From: Curvularia sp. ZM96
Lineage: Eukaryota; Ascomycota; Dothideomycetes; Pleosporales; Pleosporaceae
Length of the DNA stretch: 64,000 nt
Direction of reading: 5' to 3'
Assembly: GCA_022457065.1 (NCBI GenBank)
Contig: JAJGBQ010000002.1
Coordinates: forward strand, 3,968,001 to 4,032,000
Positions 1 through 12,093 of the stretch are shown piece by piece. Within the stretch, counting starts at the first letter, position 1. Each line of letters opens with the position of its first letter. The notes beneath the pieces were generated by a model. The model was not told the DNA's origin. It saw nothing but the letters and a program-made list of their open reading frames with translations, and searched no databases. Made by a program: the position numbers and the translations under genes.

Positions 1-245
1 CGTCTGCTGGGGCCATGATTATTTGTTGACAGGCATCAATGTTGAGTAATAGAGTCGAGATTTGTGTATGGAAGAGAGAAGATGAAGGCGGAGAATTGGA
101 TCATGGTTGCAGTAGCCGCAGTGGTAAGAACACGAAATCAAGCAAAAGGTGGTTGATTGAGTGAGGTAGCTTGAGAGGTGAGACAGACAAGAATAAGAAG
201 TCAGAAGCTAAAGTAGAAGAGGTTTAGGAGGGAAAGGGGAGGGAT

Positions 246-417
246 CCTTCCACAACTAGTGAAACTAGGAAATGGTAAACGGCGGCTTATGCACTCCCCT
301 TCAATGTGAAAAGTAGATGTAGCTGTCATAGTTATTCATTACTTACTATGTTGATAGCATGTCTTTGTAAGTAGCTAAGCATGTTTGGATTTTCCGGTTT
401 CACTAATTGGGGGAGGT
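246..417 (-). mobile_element. Degenerate MITE, copy A
   Basis: Short non-coding element with imperfect terminal inverted repeats. The left end (about 246-275) reads CCTTCCACAACTAGTGAAAC; the right end (about 388-417), reverse-complemented, reads CCTCCCCCAATTAGTGAAAC. The interior on the minus strand resembles copy B: both carry ACATAGTAA, then an AATGAA/ACAACT-like stretch. There is no coding capacity. The ends match the 59714-61871 element (CTCTCCCACAACTGGTGAAAC). Target duplication is not clear, so the borders are good to a few bases only. Confidence 0.6.
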
Positions 418-1144
418 AACCCGATGAGCATATTCGAAGATATTTCGGGCGATGGTGGGAAGTGGAAAACAATGACACTGGCTAGTCTATCTCTTTCTCT
501 CTTGACACGGGCTTATTGGTCGCAGATGTAAAAATAGATAAGCCTTGGTCGAACCAACATTATGTTTGTTCGTTGTGTGGAACACAAATGGCGATATGAA
601 TGTAGATGAAGAAACAAAAATATATTATCAAAGTACCAGACTTCACATCGTATTTCCCCCCTAAATATTTCAAATCGCTGATAGAAAAGTGCATAGAGTG
701 ACATGCGTTATATTGCCTTCTCTATTCTCCACAGCTATGTTTCTTATGTACAAGACTAAAATTCTGCACACATTATATACGCAAACAAGCAAAAGGAATG
801 TGATGTAAACTAGCATTTTGTTCTGTCTCTCCATCTCGATCCGGACACGTCAATAACTTCGTTACTCTGGTTCGATCGGGGCCACATGAAACATACTCTG
901 CTTAGAGAGGGAGAGAGAGAGAGGAAGAAGACAGCGCTATTCCTGGTAAAAACGCCGATGAAAGGGAGTGATGCTAAAGCCACAAGGAAACAGAGACTCG
1001 AAACAAAACAGGGCAAAGACTCCGCGCCAAAGCACGAGTGGCCCCAGTCCCAGAGTCTGTATGTAATGAAAAACGCCTCCATCCGACTCATTATTATCCA
1101 CATAGAAATGAAAAGGGCCAGACAACCATCTTCGCTCTGGTTTT
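418..1144. other. Gene-free stretch, 3' of the GPI-type protein gene
   Basis: No supported gene. Short open frames here overlap each other and have no recognisable composition. A purine-rich tract lies near 900-935. The sequence probably holds the 3' UTR of the minus-strand gene that follows. Confidence 0.5.
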
Positions 1145-1960
1145 TCATGTCAGAAGCTGACCCGCAATACCCAGCGCCACACCGGCCGTCATAAGGTAAT
1201 CGCGACAGGGCACCCTGTAGGCGGCATTTCCATTTCCAGCCCCATCAAACGCCTGGCACGCCTCGACGGTCAACTGTGAGCAGCCCAGGCTACTCAGACT
1301 GGAACAAATACTCTGAGCCGAGGAAAGACCGACACTGGGGATAGCGGTAATGGTAGCGCCGCCATTGGGGGCCGAGATGGTTACGCCTGGTGCGCCATTG
1401 GCAAGAGCGCTTGTGCAGCTTGCAGCATTGCTTTGACAGCTTGTATAAGCGGACGAGCAGGCAGCTGCGTTTTGGTAAGTCGTCGGTATGTAAGGGAAAG
1501 GGTAGAATTGGTTCTGTACCGTGCTGCCGTGGTTCGCGGCGTTGGTTTGTTGCACAAAGGGTCCTCCTGTGGTTGTGCTGGCAGTTATAAAGGGGGGCAG
1601 ACTCGAAGTGGCGGAGGGGTTGCTGCCGGTTGGGACGGCAGCGCCCAAGGCTCCTGTGCAGACGACGCCTTGGGGACAGCAGGCGACATGGCCGGCCTGG
1701 TCGGCGGAGCAGACGGCTGTTCGCGGGCAGCAGAGGCCTGGGGCACCTAGGCCGGCGCAATTGAAGTAGTTGGTTGCGCATGCACCGTTCTGTTGGCGTT
1801 TGAGGAGCTCGGGGCTGAGGTCGACGGCGGGCGTCTGCATGGGCTCGTATACGTTGTCCTGGAGTTGCTGCTCGACGGCTGGCTCAAAGTCGGCAAAAAC
1901 ATCGGGCGCAGCCAGCGCGGCGAGAGGCGCCAGCAGCAGCGGGGCAAAAGTGGTGCGCAT
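1145..1960 (-). CDS. Secreted cysteine-rich protein, probably GPI-anchored
   Basis: Single exon, 271 aa, function unknown. Residues 1 to about 19 form a signal peptide (basic start, then a Leu/Ala/Pro core). A Lys-Arg pair at 54-55 is a likely Kex2-type processing site just before the mature domain. Residues 61 to about 103 are cysteine-rich with two CC pairs, followed by a Ser/Thr/Pro-rich linker and a second cysteine-containing region (about 167-253). The C-terminus is a short hydrophobic tail (about 256-271) suitable for GPI attachment. Such architecture is common among Pezizomycotina cell-wall and secreted proteins. The anchor is inferred; a simply secreted protein is the alternative. Confidence 0.75.
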   Translation of the reverse strand: MRTTFAPLLLAPLAALAAPDVFADFEPAVEQQLQDNVYEPMQTPAVDLSPELLKRQQNGACATNYFNCAGLGAPGLCCPRTAVCSADQAGHVACCPQGVVCTGALGAAVPTGSNPSATSSLPPFITASTTTGGPFVQQTNAANHGSTVQNQFYPFPYIPTTYQNAAACSSAYTSCQSNAASCTSALANGAPGVTISAPNGGATITAIPSVGLSSAQSICSSLSSLGCSQLTVEACQAFDGAGNGNAAYRVPCRDYLMTAGVALGIAGQLLT

Positions 1961-4807
1961 TGTCGAGGAGATGATGGAATTGGGTGGCTTCGAGGTGGTG
2001 GGGAGAAGAGGTGCGGCTTGCGCCCGGAGACGGCTGCGGTTCTAGTGCGAGGTCGATGGAGCGGCGATGTATCGATACGGGGGGATGGCTGGGGAAAGCG
2101 GAGAAGCTGGATATGGCAGAGCAGCCGGAGCAGAGAAACAACAACGAGTGCGCTTAGCTGGCAGGCAATGGACGCAGCGAGTGAAGGTAACACGGACACT
2201 GCAGATGGTATGTAGGGTTTGGCCAAGGTCGATGTGTAGAGGAGCGCGCGGCCGGTGCGGCTGTGGTGTCTTTGCCCAGCCCGGATTCGTTGGCACGGTG
2301 ACGTAAAGCCTGATTGGCTCACCGCCGGATCCAGGCCAGCTCGCGGCTAGTGCCATGTACGATGCGTGCATTTCAACGTTGGACGCCCTGATGATCGTTT
2401 CCTTGGTTGCCCTCGCCGATGCACGTGGGAGTGCGACAAACTGGTCCTAGGCTGGTCTTGCACGACGAGCTGCATAGCAAGATGCGCTGCGCCTGGGTTG
2501 AGTTGGCGTAGGCCGACGATATGCCCATGGCGGAGTGCCTCAGCAGACAGAAACATGGCGGCAGTATGCTGTTCATTGCTTCAGATGCGAAACAGTTCGC
2601 ACCAGCACGAGTAGTCAGCTATTTATTTCTGCCTCAGCCACTACCTGTGCGCTTGTGTACTACCACCAGGCTGCCGCAGTCAAAGCGTCGCCTAAGGAAA
2701 CCACCAGGGTCTTTTCCAAACGTACCGGGCAGCAGCTTGTCAACCAAGCGGGTGGAGAGTTCATATCGAAGATGATGTAATGCTGCGTAATTGTGTATGT
2801 ACAGTATGAACATGCCAAGAAGCCTAGATATGCATGGTGAGCAGTTCTGCGAGTTGAGCAAGTTTGCGCATGATACTCTGCTGATGTTAAATCTTCGGGT
2901 AGAAATATAGTCCAGAGTGCGCCGTCGAGCTTTCGCATCCAGTCCGCCTACGAGTCGCGCTCTGTTACTCAACGCACAACGGCCACACTTGCCGGTACTA
3001 TCTATCTGGATGAAGCACCATTAGGAAGACAATTACTTCGCCGAACCGAAGTTGTCCAAGATTCGCCGCTTTCTAATACAAACACCGGACCGGAATGCAC
3101 TCCTCTGAAAGAGTATGGGATTAGAAGAAAGACGTTAGTCATGACGAGGATAGCGCCGCCCATAGGCGTTGCAGAAATACAGTATGATTGAAACTTGACA
3201 TCGCAATGCCAGACAATAGCCCTTTGGACGATCACACAGAAATACAAGCGTCAAACTTTGGCGGAACTCCGACCGGCAAAAGCAAAAACTGGTCTTCTGT
3301 GATGAGAAGCTCGGAATGTAGCAACAGAGGCAGACGCAAGGTTCACACTGTAAACATTATGGCAAGATGGATGGACATGACCGGAAACAATTACGCGGTG
3401 CCCTCGTAAGTTTGCACATTTGGACGCCCCTTGGCCGGCACCCTCGGCGCGAACTCTCGTTCCTCACGTCAGACGCAAAGATTCAAGGTCTTGAGGATGC
3501 GAGTAAGAACCGGGACTCCATGGAAATGAAGCTCCCCCAAGCACAAGTCGACTTGTGCTCTCCACAACGATAGGGATCTTCTGGATCTCCTACAGCCAGC
3601 CGTTCGTATACACTCAACAAACGTCAGCCACGAGGATTGGCGCTCTAGGCACTTGGCGTTTCTTCTTCTTGTCGGCGCCACAACGGTGTATCCGTAGCAA
3701 AGTAATACTCGGATCTTCTCCTCCAAGACCTGGCTAGTCCATTGGCCCTGGACACCTTGCTGAATCGCATCTTGCTGCAGGAGACATGAGAGATGCAGAC
3801 CCGGACTGCTGCAGAGGGTTCGGAGACGGCATACATTTCCGTGCCTCATGCGACTTGCGTGGGGCTTGCCATGATTGCTGCAATTCTTGGATTGTTTGGC
3901 AAGTGGGCTCTCCTTGGACGCTAGGGTGTGAGGTAGAGCACAACAAATCAACGCCAGATATTAGCCTGCGTCATTTGCCGGCCTTGACTCTGTCCTCTTG
4001 CCTCGTCTCACATCCGTTGTTGCCGACCGCGGATCGTCGTTAGCAGCGCCTCAGGACAGCGTGGTGCCAAAAAAAAAAGAGAGAAGGAGAAGGGGCGCAT
4101 GTGCAACGCTGGCCTGAGGAACGCCTGTTTGGTGTGGATAGAAGAATAGTCGAAACGGCGAAGGCGTCGCGCGTAGAAGTCGGCTTCCCTGCAGCGAAGG
4201 CAGTGTACGGGATAAATTTGGACGGATTGCAAGGCTGATGCATGGCGTTAGCGCGGTAGTTTGGCGGAGCTTGGGATCTGCGGCCCGGCGGCCATGTGCG
4301 GCGGGCGCAAGACGATCAGCACCAAACACGTTTGCCCAAAAGAAAGCGCAGCATGGCAATGCGACAAAAAAGAGCAGAGGACGTCGAGGTGGTGGATGCG
4401 AGGTTGACACGCAGGCGGTGGCAGGGCATCCACGGACAGCTGGCTGGCAGGCAGGCTGGGACGTCTTACTATTCCAGCCCGCCTGGCGTCAGGAACCAGG
4501 CCCGCCCCCGCAATGATTGGCCAGCAAAGCGCCCATGCGCCAGCATGTTTCGAAACTATCAGCGGCCAGGCATAGCTCCACGACAAACCGCATGCCATCG
4601 CCAATGGCACGGCGCTGCTGTTTGGAAACGATGCGCTCGGAGCATCCCATCCACCCCGGCAAGCTTTGCTAGGCATGCACAGCTGGTGGCGCGGCTCGCA
4701 AGCAGCGGCGTGGGTGTGGCAGGGCGCTCCCTCTTTGGGGACATCGTGCTAAGCAGAGCGACCCAACCTCTGGCCCTGCCGTGCCTCTTTTGCACTGCCC
4801 AAAACCC
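1961..4807. other. Long gene-free stretch between two divergent surface-protein genes
   Basis: No frame here has convincing coding character, homology or intron structure. It must hold the promoters of the GPI-type protein gene (-) and the Cu-only SOD gene (+). A TGACGTAA (ATF/CREB-like) site at 2299-2306 and an inverted CCAAT box (ATTGG, 2313-2317) lie about 340 bases upstream of the minus-strand start. Another ATTGG is near 4517. The space could also hold an unrecognised non-coding RNA. Confidence 0.45.
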
Positions 4808-5248
4808 TATATAGTTTTTGGGCCCCCTCGCCCGTCTACAGCTTCTTCACTTTGCTCCTGTACAGCTTCTCTCTTGTCCTCTCCGGTCCTGTCTTGCCTC
4901 TGTGCCACAAAACCACTTTGTAATACCAGGTAAGTCGGACCTCCTCGGCATTCGTGTCCCTCTCCCCTATGCTCCTTCCCCCCAGCCCGGATATGACGTC
5001 GAATCCGCGCTTTCTTTCCTTCTTTTGTCTTGTCCTCACAAGGGTTGCGCTTTCCTAATTTCCTGCCCGCGATTGCACTGTGCCACTTCATATACACACG
5101 CACTTGGCGCCTGCTCCACTTCATTTCCTTCACATACACCCGCCTACAAATTGCTCCTCTTCCTCTTCCACTTGCAGTCCACTAACCTGCAGCCCAGTCA
5201 GCCGCGTCCGCTCGCTACCAGCACCTAAACAACAACACACATTCAAAA
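4808..5248 (+). promoter_or_regulatory. TATA box and pyrimidine-rich leader of the Cu-only SOD gene, possible 5' UTR intron
   Basis: TATATAG at 4808-4814 is followed by a CT-rich leader typical of strongly expressed fungal genes. GTAAGT at 4930 and TTGCAG ending at 5177 could bound a 248-base 5' UTR intron; this is inferred from the splice-site consensus alone. Confidence 0.5.
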
Positions 5249-6134
5249 ATGCTTGTCTCCGTCATCTCCCTTTTGGCTGCGGCCTCTGCCGTCAGCGCCC
5301 AGTCGAGCAAGGCACCCGTCGTGGCCAACAACCCCATCGGCGCCAAGTACGTTGCTACGCTGCCTCAGAAGGCGGGAAGCCCTCTTGCGGGTTCCATTGA
5401 GGGTGCTTCGTCTGCCGATGGCAAGGGTGTCAAGTTCACTGTTCACTTTTCTGGTCTTCCTGCCACTGGCGGCCCTTTCATGTACCACATCCACCAAAAG
5501 CCTGTTCCTGCCGATGGCAACTGCACTGCGACTGGCGCTCACTTGGACCCCTACCACTATGGCGAGGACAAGACCTGCGATGCCTCCCAGCCCGAGATCT
5601 GCCAGACTGGTGATTTGAGCGGCAAGTACGGAAAGTTTGCTACCCAGGAGTTCTCCACCGAGTACACTGACCTGTACTCGGCTACTCTGCCATCCGACCC
5701 TGCTTTCGTAAGTGACTTCTGAGTACTACAACAGCAAGCATAGCATGCTAACATTGGACTAGTTTGGCAACCTCTCCTTTGTGCTCCACCTGGCCAACAA
5801 GACACGCATTGGTTGTGCCAACTTCCACCTCGTCTCGGGCGGTGAGACCAACTCAGTTCCTGCAAAGTCGGAGGACTGCAGCACCTCCACATCGGCCTCG
5901 TACGGCTTCGCTCTGCCTTCGACCGTGGCCTCTTCTGGCTACACCATCCCCACTGGCAGTGCTCCTGGCTACAACGCTACTGTCCCCGCGCCTACTGCTG
6001 GCAAGCCAACCACTCCCAACTCGCCCGCCCCTACGTCGTCTGCCCCAGTTGAGTTCCCTGGCGCTGCCTCCAAGGTTGCCGGTGGCGCGGGTGCTCTCTT
6101 CGCCGCTGCCGCTGCCGCTGTGTTCGCTCTGTAA
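5249..6134 (+). CDS. Extracellular Cu-only superoxide dismutase, GPI-anchored
   Basis: Exons 5249-5707 and 5763-6134 (55-base intron, GTAAGT, branch GCTAAC, TAG); 276 aa. It converts superoxide to H2O2 at the cell surface. A signal peptide spans residues 1 to about 17. The copper ligands of the family are visible: His80 and His82 (HIH), His98 (GAHLDPY) and His162 (VLHLANKT). The family lacks the zinc site and electrostatic loop of ordinary Cu/Zn SOD, as in Candida SOD5. The C-terminal third is Ser/Thr/Pro-rich and ends in an Ala-rich hydrophobic tail, as expected for a GPI protein. In fungi these enzymes counter host or environmental superoxide. The ATG is preceded by a favourable context (AAAAATG). 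Confidence 0.9.
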
Positions 6135-6777
6135 ATGAACAACGTTCTCTTACAGGACTCGGCGAAAGCAGGACTTTGCAACAGACGGGCGCTCAAACGT
6201 TTTCTTTGTCATTCGATTCTCTACTTCTTCTACAACTTTTTTTTTATGATTGTCATTGATACCAGACGGAAGCGAAAGATTTACTGTCATGGCTGCTCCT
6301 GGCCGCGATGAAAAGGGCAGGGTATAATGTTTTGGTGATTTTTGTGGCTTGACATGTGTAGATGGCCATGGGCTTTTTTTTCCTCTTCTTTTCTACTTTT
6401 CTTCTCTTCCAATAATGTAGTTTTTTATACCTAGGGTAGAGACCAGAATGCGGAAAGACATGTTTTCCTCTTCATCTTCAATTTTGCACAGAATCTTCAT
6501 CTCCACCCAAGGCAAGTCGTTTGATTGCGTCATGCAGCTCACATGTTAAATTAAGGGTATCAGCGCCAGTGACTAAGTCTCGTACGGTGTGGCCTCTGAG
6601 TATGACCATGTCTTAAGGCCAAACCCAAACGTAGTCTGAGAAAAAAAAGCCTAAATTAGGTAAGGTGAAACAAGAAGGGAAAAACCTTAAAAAAAAGAGA
6701 CCTGAGATGATATGACATGAAACAACGTTTACCCGTCAGAAAAAGAAAAAGACCCCTGTCACATCTCAACGGTTGCC
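6135..6777. other. Convergent 3' region
   Basis: Lies between the 3' ends of the SOD gene (+) and the Cus2-like gene (-). T-rich and A-rich tracts (for example 6237-6245 and 6690-6697) suit UTRs and poly(A) signals. No gene seen. Confidence 0.5.
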
Positions 6778-7757
6778 CTAGCCCTCAGCCTCATCCCCGC
6801 TCTCATGCTCTTCTTCGCCCCGCGCCGACTTCTTGAATCTGGGTTTATCCTCCGCAAGCTCCAGCTTCAATTTCCTCCCCGAATACCCCCTCCCCTGGTA
6901 ATCATTCATAAACTTTTCCGCAGGCTCAAACTCCTTGAATCTGACCGTGACGACGCCCTCTGGCTCCTTGTCAAACAGCGTGCAATTGGTAACGGTGCCG
7001 TATTCCTCGGCCGCCTCGCGCATTTCCTCTTTGATTTCGAGATAGGCTTCTGGTTCCTCGTCGAGCTCGGCGGGCGTGAAAGCATGCCTTATGATGACGA
7101 CCTTGGCCCATTTGTTTTTCTTGGGGGCAAAAGCCTCGGCGACTTCGGATTCGTTGTCGGACCATTCGTTGAGTTTGCTGCGTCGTATCATCAGTAACGT
7201 GTATATTTTGCCAGAGTAGGTTTGACGACTCACCGGTTCAACTCCGCTCTGTTCCGCTCAGAGGCCTTGCGGTCCTTGCGCGTCATCTTGGACGCTATTT
7301 TATCACCGTCGCGCTCCTTCTTGTGCTCGATGCTGGCCTCCTCGACGCGAATCGTGCCGTTGGAGTAGTCGCCCGGTCGCAGCACATAGTCGTCCATCAT
7401 CCTGATGGCATTGGCAATTGCTTCCTTGCGGAAATACACCACCATGGCGTTGCCCGTGAACTTGCCCGTCGCCTCGTCCATGTACATTTTGATGCGTGGC
7501 TGGCCATCTGCGCCCTTGTCGATGATGCCGAAGCGCGAGAACTCATCCTCGATTTCTCGAGACGTCGTGTCTGGGGGCAGATTGGAGATCCAGATGGCTT
7601 TGTTTTCGAGCACCTTGGGCTTCTTGTTCGTCTCGGGCTCGTTAGCGTTCTTGCGCTTCTTGCCGGATGGCGCGTCGGTGGGGACGTCGTCGACGGGCGG
7701 CGCGCCGGAGTCTGCTCTCTCGGCGACTTTTGCGGAAATGTCGCCGTGCTCGCTCAT
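6778..7757 (-). CDS. cus2: U2 snRNP-associated RNA-binding protein (Cus2/HTATSF1 family)
   Basis: Exons 7757-7234 and 7177-6778 (minus strand; 56-base intron GTGAGT...CAG); 307 aa. Two RNA recognition motifs are visible: RRM1 from about residue 52 (start KAIWISNLPP) to about 138, and RRM2 at about 193-278 (WAKVVIIRHAF as its first strand). The linker between them is lysine/arginine-rich, and the tail is acidic (EEEHESGDEAEG). This order matches yeast Cus2 and human Tat-SF1, which help the U2 snRNA fold and join SF3b during prespliceosome assembly in the nucleus. The start was set at the ATG at 7757; an in-frame upstream Met exists, but its 37 extra residues look untranslated. Confidence 0.87.
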
Positions 7758-8476
7758 GGTCGCTGCAGGCGTGCGTATACACAGGTGGTTTGACTGGAGG
7801 CGCGAATCGCTGCCTGGGATGCGATCGATGATGTCCCCAAGACTCCAAGACGTGAGCGTGAGGTTCACGATGCTGCGGGCGGCAGAAAAGTCGGGCGGTG
7901 AGGTGTGGGGCCGCCGAGGCAGAGGCGTGATGGTGAGGGTGAATGGGCCGAGCCTCGCTGCGTCGTCATGCCTGGTCAGTCTTCCTGAAGAGCCCGCTAT
8001 GTGCTGTCGCCATGCTGCTTCAGAGGATTGTGGATTGGACCTACACAGGGCTGGGGAGAGGTGGCTGTGCGAGCAGGTGTCGTTATTGTCGGACTGCAGA
8101 ATGACGCTGGTTTACGGGCGTAAAAAGGAGCAAGTAGGCCAGCCACCAACTCCCGAGGCAGGGGCGCGGCTTAGCGTGCAGGGCAAGCTTTCACCTTATG
8201 TTTCGATCTAGAGCCCCGCATGTGACACCACGGAGATCATGGGCCCTCCGTCTGCGGGTAAAACCGACTTCCGGCCAGTCTGCTGAGTGGGCGTTCGACA
8301 CACGACACTCGGGACGCATCAGGAAGAAACCATCGCCATTGCTAAGCCCCACCCTGGATCCTGTATATAGACAGAACATGTAGCCCTGCCCGTCTGGTAA
8401 AAACTCCCCTCTCTTTCTTTCCTCTCCGTCTGTTGTTCTTGTTGTTGTTACGCACAACAGCCAAACTGATACCACC
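7758..8476. other. Divergent promoter region
   Basis: Shared upstream region of the Cus2-like gene (-) and the TLC-domain gene (+). A TATATAG sequence near 8364-8370 and a CT-rich tract at 8398-8440 precede the plus-strand start. No gene seen. Confidence 0.5.
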
Positions 8477-9522
8477 ATGTCGCTAGTCGATTCCTTACTC
8501 AGACCCAACATGCGGGATCCTATCCCACCCCCCTCTGTGCTTATCGAAGCAAGCAGGCCCTTGGCAGAAAAGCTCAGCCTGACAACACTGCCGTACCACG
8601 TCCACGAAATCCTGCTTGGTTTCCTGGGATATCACTTCATTCTCTATGCCCTTTCGCCGGCTGTCTCGCGCCTCGTCTGCCCAAAGACGTACCATGGCTT
8701 CAACAGGCGCACGCGACTCAACTGGGACATCCACTGGGTCTCCATGGTCCAGTCTCTCTTCGTCTGCGCTGCTGCGCTGTGGGTCATTTTCAAAGACGAG
8801 CAAAGACACGCCATGGACTGGAGGGGTAGACTCTGGGGATACACCCCCGCCACCGGCATGGTCCAGGGCTTTGCGGCCGGTTACTTTCTCTGGGACCTCC
8901 AAGTATCAGCACAGTACATTCATATCGCCGGTGCCAGCGCGCTGATTCACGCCATCGGCGCGCTGGCCGTAACCTGCATTGGTTTCGTAAGTCCTCCCAA
9001 CGCTCTCCGTCTGCCAGTGTCACATGTGTAAACTGACTCGCGGACCAGAAACCCTTTGGAAACTACTATGGTCTCTCCTTTGTCCTGTACGAACTCTCAA
9101 CCCCATTCCTCAATGTCCACTGGTTCTGTGACAAACTCGGTATGACGGGCTCTAAGCTCCAGCTCTACAACGGCATCGCTCTCCTGGTCACTTTTTTCGC
9201 TTGTCGCATCGTCTGGGGAACCTACCAGTCGGTCATGATCTACTCGGACATCTACAAGGCGCTGACCATGTCCCCGTCGGACCCCATGGGCTCCACTATG
9301 CTCGAATCGCAGAAATGCGAGGCGGGAACAAATAGTAGCATCAGCTTTGATCCTTCAGGAAACTGCTTTGGCGACCTACCCATGTGGCTGGTGTGTGTAT
9401 ATCTGGTCGGCAACACGGCGCTGAGTATGCTCAATTTCTTTTGGTTCAGCCAGATGATCAAGGCCGTCAGGAAGAGGTTTGTGCCTGCGGACGAGAAGGC
9501 CCAGGCCAAGAAGAGTCAGTAA
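8477..9522 (+). CDS. TLC-domain multispanning membrane protein (TLCD4/TMEM56-like)
   Basis: Exons 8477-8986 and 9049-9522 (62-base intron GTAAGT...CAG); 327 aa. The protein has about six or seven hydrophobic segments, starting near residue 45 and ending near residue 310. The short cytosolic tail is Lys-rich (DEKAQAKKSQ). Features of the TRAM/LAG1/CLN8 fold are present: a histidine-bearing stretch (LIHAIGALAV) and a conserved FLNVHWF motif after the intron. Members act in lipid sensing, synthesis or transport in the ER, but the substrate cannot be told from sequence. It lacks the Lag1 motif of ceramide synthases. Confidence 0.8.
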
Positions 9523-9861
9523 TTTTGGGGATTGGGAAGGGAACGCTACCTGGATTGGGTTTTGCATGTTGATTTTACGAGCGTTGCTTTGGAACTGTTT
9601 AGGGATTCTTGGACCATTCAGGAACGACGATACCCTGCTCTCTTTGTCACGGAGAGAATGTGCCCAGCGCTGGATTCTTATGTCTTTTGTTGTTATGAGG
9701 GAAATTGAGAGTAAAAATTAATGTGCATACTACGATTACATCTGACTAACTATATCCAATTCTCCCATTGATCTGGCTAGAGCCCAGTTTACATTTGTTT
9801 CTCCTTCTTTGCGCTTTACCAGTTAAACCCGTCTCTTAAAACAAAAACGTTCATATGACTC
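9523..9861. other. Convergent 3' region
   Basis: About 340 bases between the 3' ends of the TLC gene (+) and the HIT gene (-). Nothing else recognisable. Confidence 0.5.
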
Positions 9862-10849
9862 TTATAGCTTTGCCTTCCCATCCGCACCATCCGCCATTTT
9901 CTCCAACTCACCTCTCAGCACCTTTCGCATCTCACCCGCTATCCTAGCCCCATCTTCATCGTCCAAATCGTCGCGTTGGCCTCGTCCAAACATGGTCCAG
10001 CTCTTGTTCTTGATCTCAGGCATACTTTCTGGTCGTGGTATGATGTGGAAGTGAACATGGGGTACTACTTGTGCTGCTCGTGCGCCTGGGGTGGTGATTG
10101 GTGTGAGCAATGGGCATACAGAGATAAGGGGGAACGAAGAGGACTCACCATTGTTCTGTACGATATTGTAATCGGTTACACCGGTGACTTTAGCTACTGT
10201 TCGCGCTAGGATCGGTAGCCAGAAGCCTGTGGAAAAGAAGAGAACATTTACGTTAGTTTTTTTCTGTGATATTGACATATTGTTCTGCGTCCAATCGGAC
10301 TTGTACGTCATGTGATGAGCAGAAAGGAGAAAAAAAATACTTACCCATTTCCCTACTCTCGACCGCACCCATATCAGCGACCTTGACTTTATGCTGGCGA
10401 GTGGTAACGAGTAAATGACCTACAATACTGTCGTGTTAGCTATATCTGTTCCAGCTACCCAAACTCATCCTCGTCTCCACTCTGTGCCTCCAAACTCATT
10501 CCTTCTCTTCCCCATATACACCCAAAATCTCCTACAGAGCAAAAGTAACAAGATAAAAGCAACAAAACTCACCCCACGTCATTGGCAAAATATCCAAAAA
10601 AGCCACAACATCGCTACTCCTCAGCACCACAAAACTACTCGGACTCGTTTTCTCAGGGTTGCTCTCCTCATCGCTTGGTACGCACGCTCTCAGCGCCTGG
10701 CGCTGTTGCTCACTGGCGCTGCGCCATAGTGATGGAGGAGCTGTTGCTGTCGTTGCTGAAGAGTGATTCGTCTCAGGACAAGGATGCGCTGCCGCGATGG
10801 TGCAAAAGGGACAGGCTTCCGGGGGGTAATGAAGGTCTGTCTCTTGCAT
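9862..10849 (-). CDS. HIT-family nucleotide hydrolase/transferase
   Basis: Four exons on the minus strand: 10849-10573, 10419-10345, 10226-10149 and 10085-9862; 217 aa. All introns keep phase and use GTGAGT or GTAAGT donors. The signature H-x-H-x-H is seen as HVHFHIIPRPE in the last exon; its middle histidine is the nucleophile of the superfamily. An early CPFC pair (residues 14-17), the DILPMTWGHLLV strand and NIVQNNG (spanning the last splice) also fit a HINT-type protein. These enzymes cleave nucleoside phosphoramidates or dinucleoside polyphosphates. The Ser/Thr-rich insert at about residues 28-45 is not typical. Substrate unknown. Confidence 0.83.
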
Positions 10850-12093
10850 GTTTGGATCTGTGTCTCCGCGCTCGCGCGTATCTGTGTGTTCGCCTCTGAT
10901 GCTTGTAGCTGTAGCTTATCCAGAAAACGCACAGTTCGTATGCACGTGTCTGTATCTCTCCGTATATACCCTGCGTTGTCGTCGACTTGTCGTATAACTT
11001 TCCGTCTCAACTCTGTTCTGCCAATCACCAACTAATCACGCACCAAAAGAACTTCCCGGTAAGAATAGGTAGAAACGAAACACAAAATCTCAGTCGTTAG
11101 ACCAAACTCTGTAATCTCCGCGATTCGATCAAAAGCAAAAAGGCAATAAAAAAGCTGCGATCGCACTGCAGTCCAAAGGGTCAAGTTGGGGGATATTGGC
11201 TGAAAACAGTATAGCGTCGATTGCGTTGGACCGAGGTGCAACCAACAAGATCGCGGCTAAGTGCCAATCTGGGGAACGAGCATCAGACAGCCAACGGCGT
11301 GGAAGAGAATGGCGCAACTAATCACGGAATCCGGGGGTTGGGGGCCCAGAACCGGCCCTTGTCATGCTTGTACGCCAGACGTGATACTAACGTGGCGTGT
11401 TCGCGCTCAAAGCCATCATGACACGCATGACGTACCGTGTTGCTTTCGAGCCTTGTACGCGGGGTCTCGCGCAACCAACGCGAATTGTGGGCCCGTGGCG
11501 TTTTGCGCGAAAACAACAACATGGCTGGGGCTGCTGCACCCAGAGACAACAAGTCACACATACATCATTGACCATTCCGCTCATACGTGTAACAGTGCGC
11601 ATTCCCACTACTCATACATGTTAAGAGTGACGTCCATATCTGCTATGCCAAATGACCTTGTTTCCACTACCACCTCCATACACAATCACTCCTTACAGGT
11701 CCAACAAGGAATAACCTCTGCCATCCTCTCCGTCCCGGTCCGTTCATCGCCTACGCCATGAGCGAGTATCCAGAGCCGCTATATGAAATCAAGTTTACAG
11801 TGATGTGAAAAAGGCAAACACCCCTCGTTACGCCTCCCTTGACAGGAGATAAACGCCGACAACTCCATTCCAATAAAACAGTAATGAGGAAAAAAAGAAC
11901 AAAAGAAGCGAACAACCAACTTGCATCCCATGTATTAAACGCCGACCGGAAGATGGTATTAGCCAAGATGCAAACATGAAGAGGTTGGCTTGGATGCAAT
12001 CGTAAATTTTGGCTCCCGGTCGGGACCCGAACTTCGTCAATCGCTACTCGTTCCCAATCCGGCGGTAATGAATAGCTTTACGAGCAAGCATAC
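10850..12093. other. Intergenic stretch without a recognised gene
   Basis: Promoter of the HIT gene (-) and 3' flank of the cyclin gene (-). A 166-codon open frame at 11261-11761 has no coding-like composition or domain and was not accepted. Confidence 0.4.

Noticed and set aside
3469..3951. 160-codon open frame on the minus strand
   Set aside because: Composition is rich in Cys, Arg, Ser and Leu as in random frames; no domain, no plausible splicing and overlapping frames on the other strand.
11261..11761. 166-codon open frame
   Set aside because: His/Thr/Ser-rich without hydrophobic pattern or known motif; no intron signals or start context.
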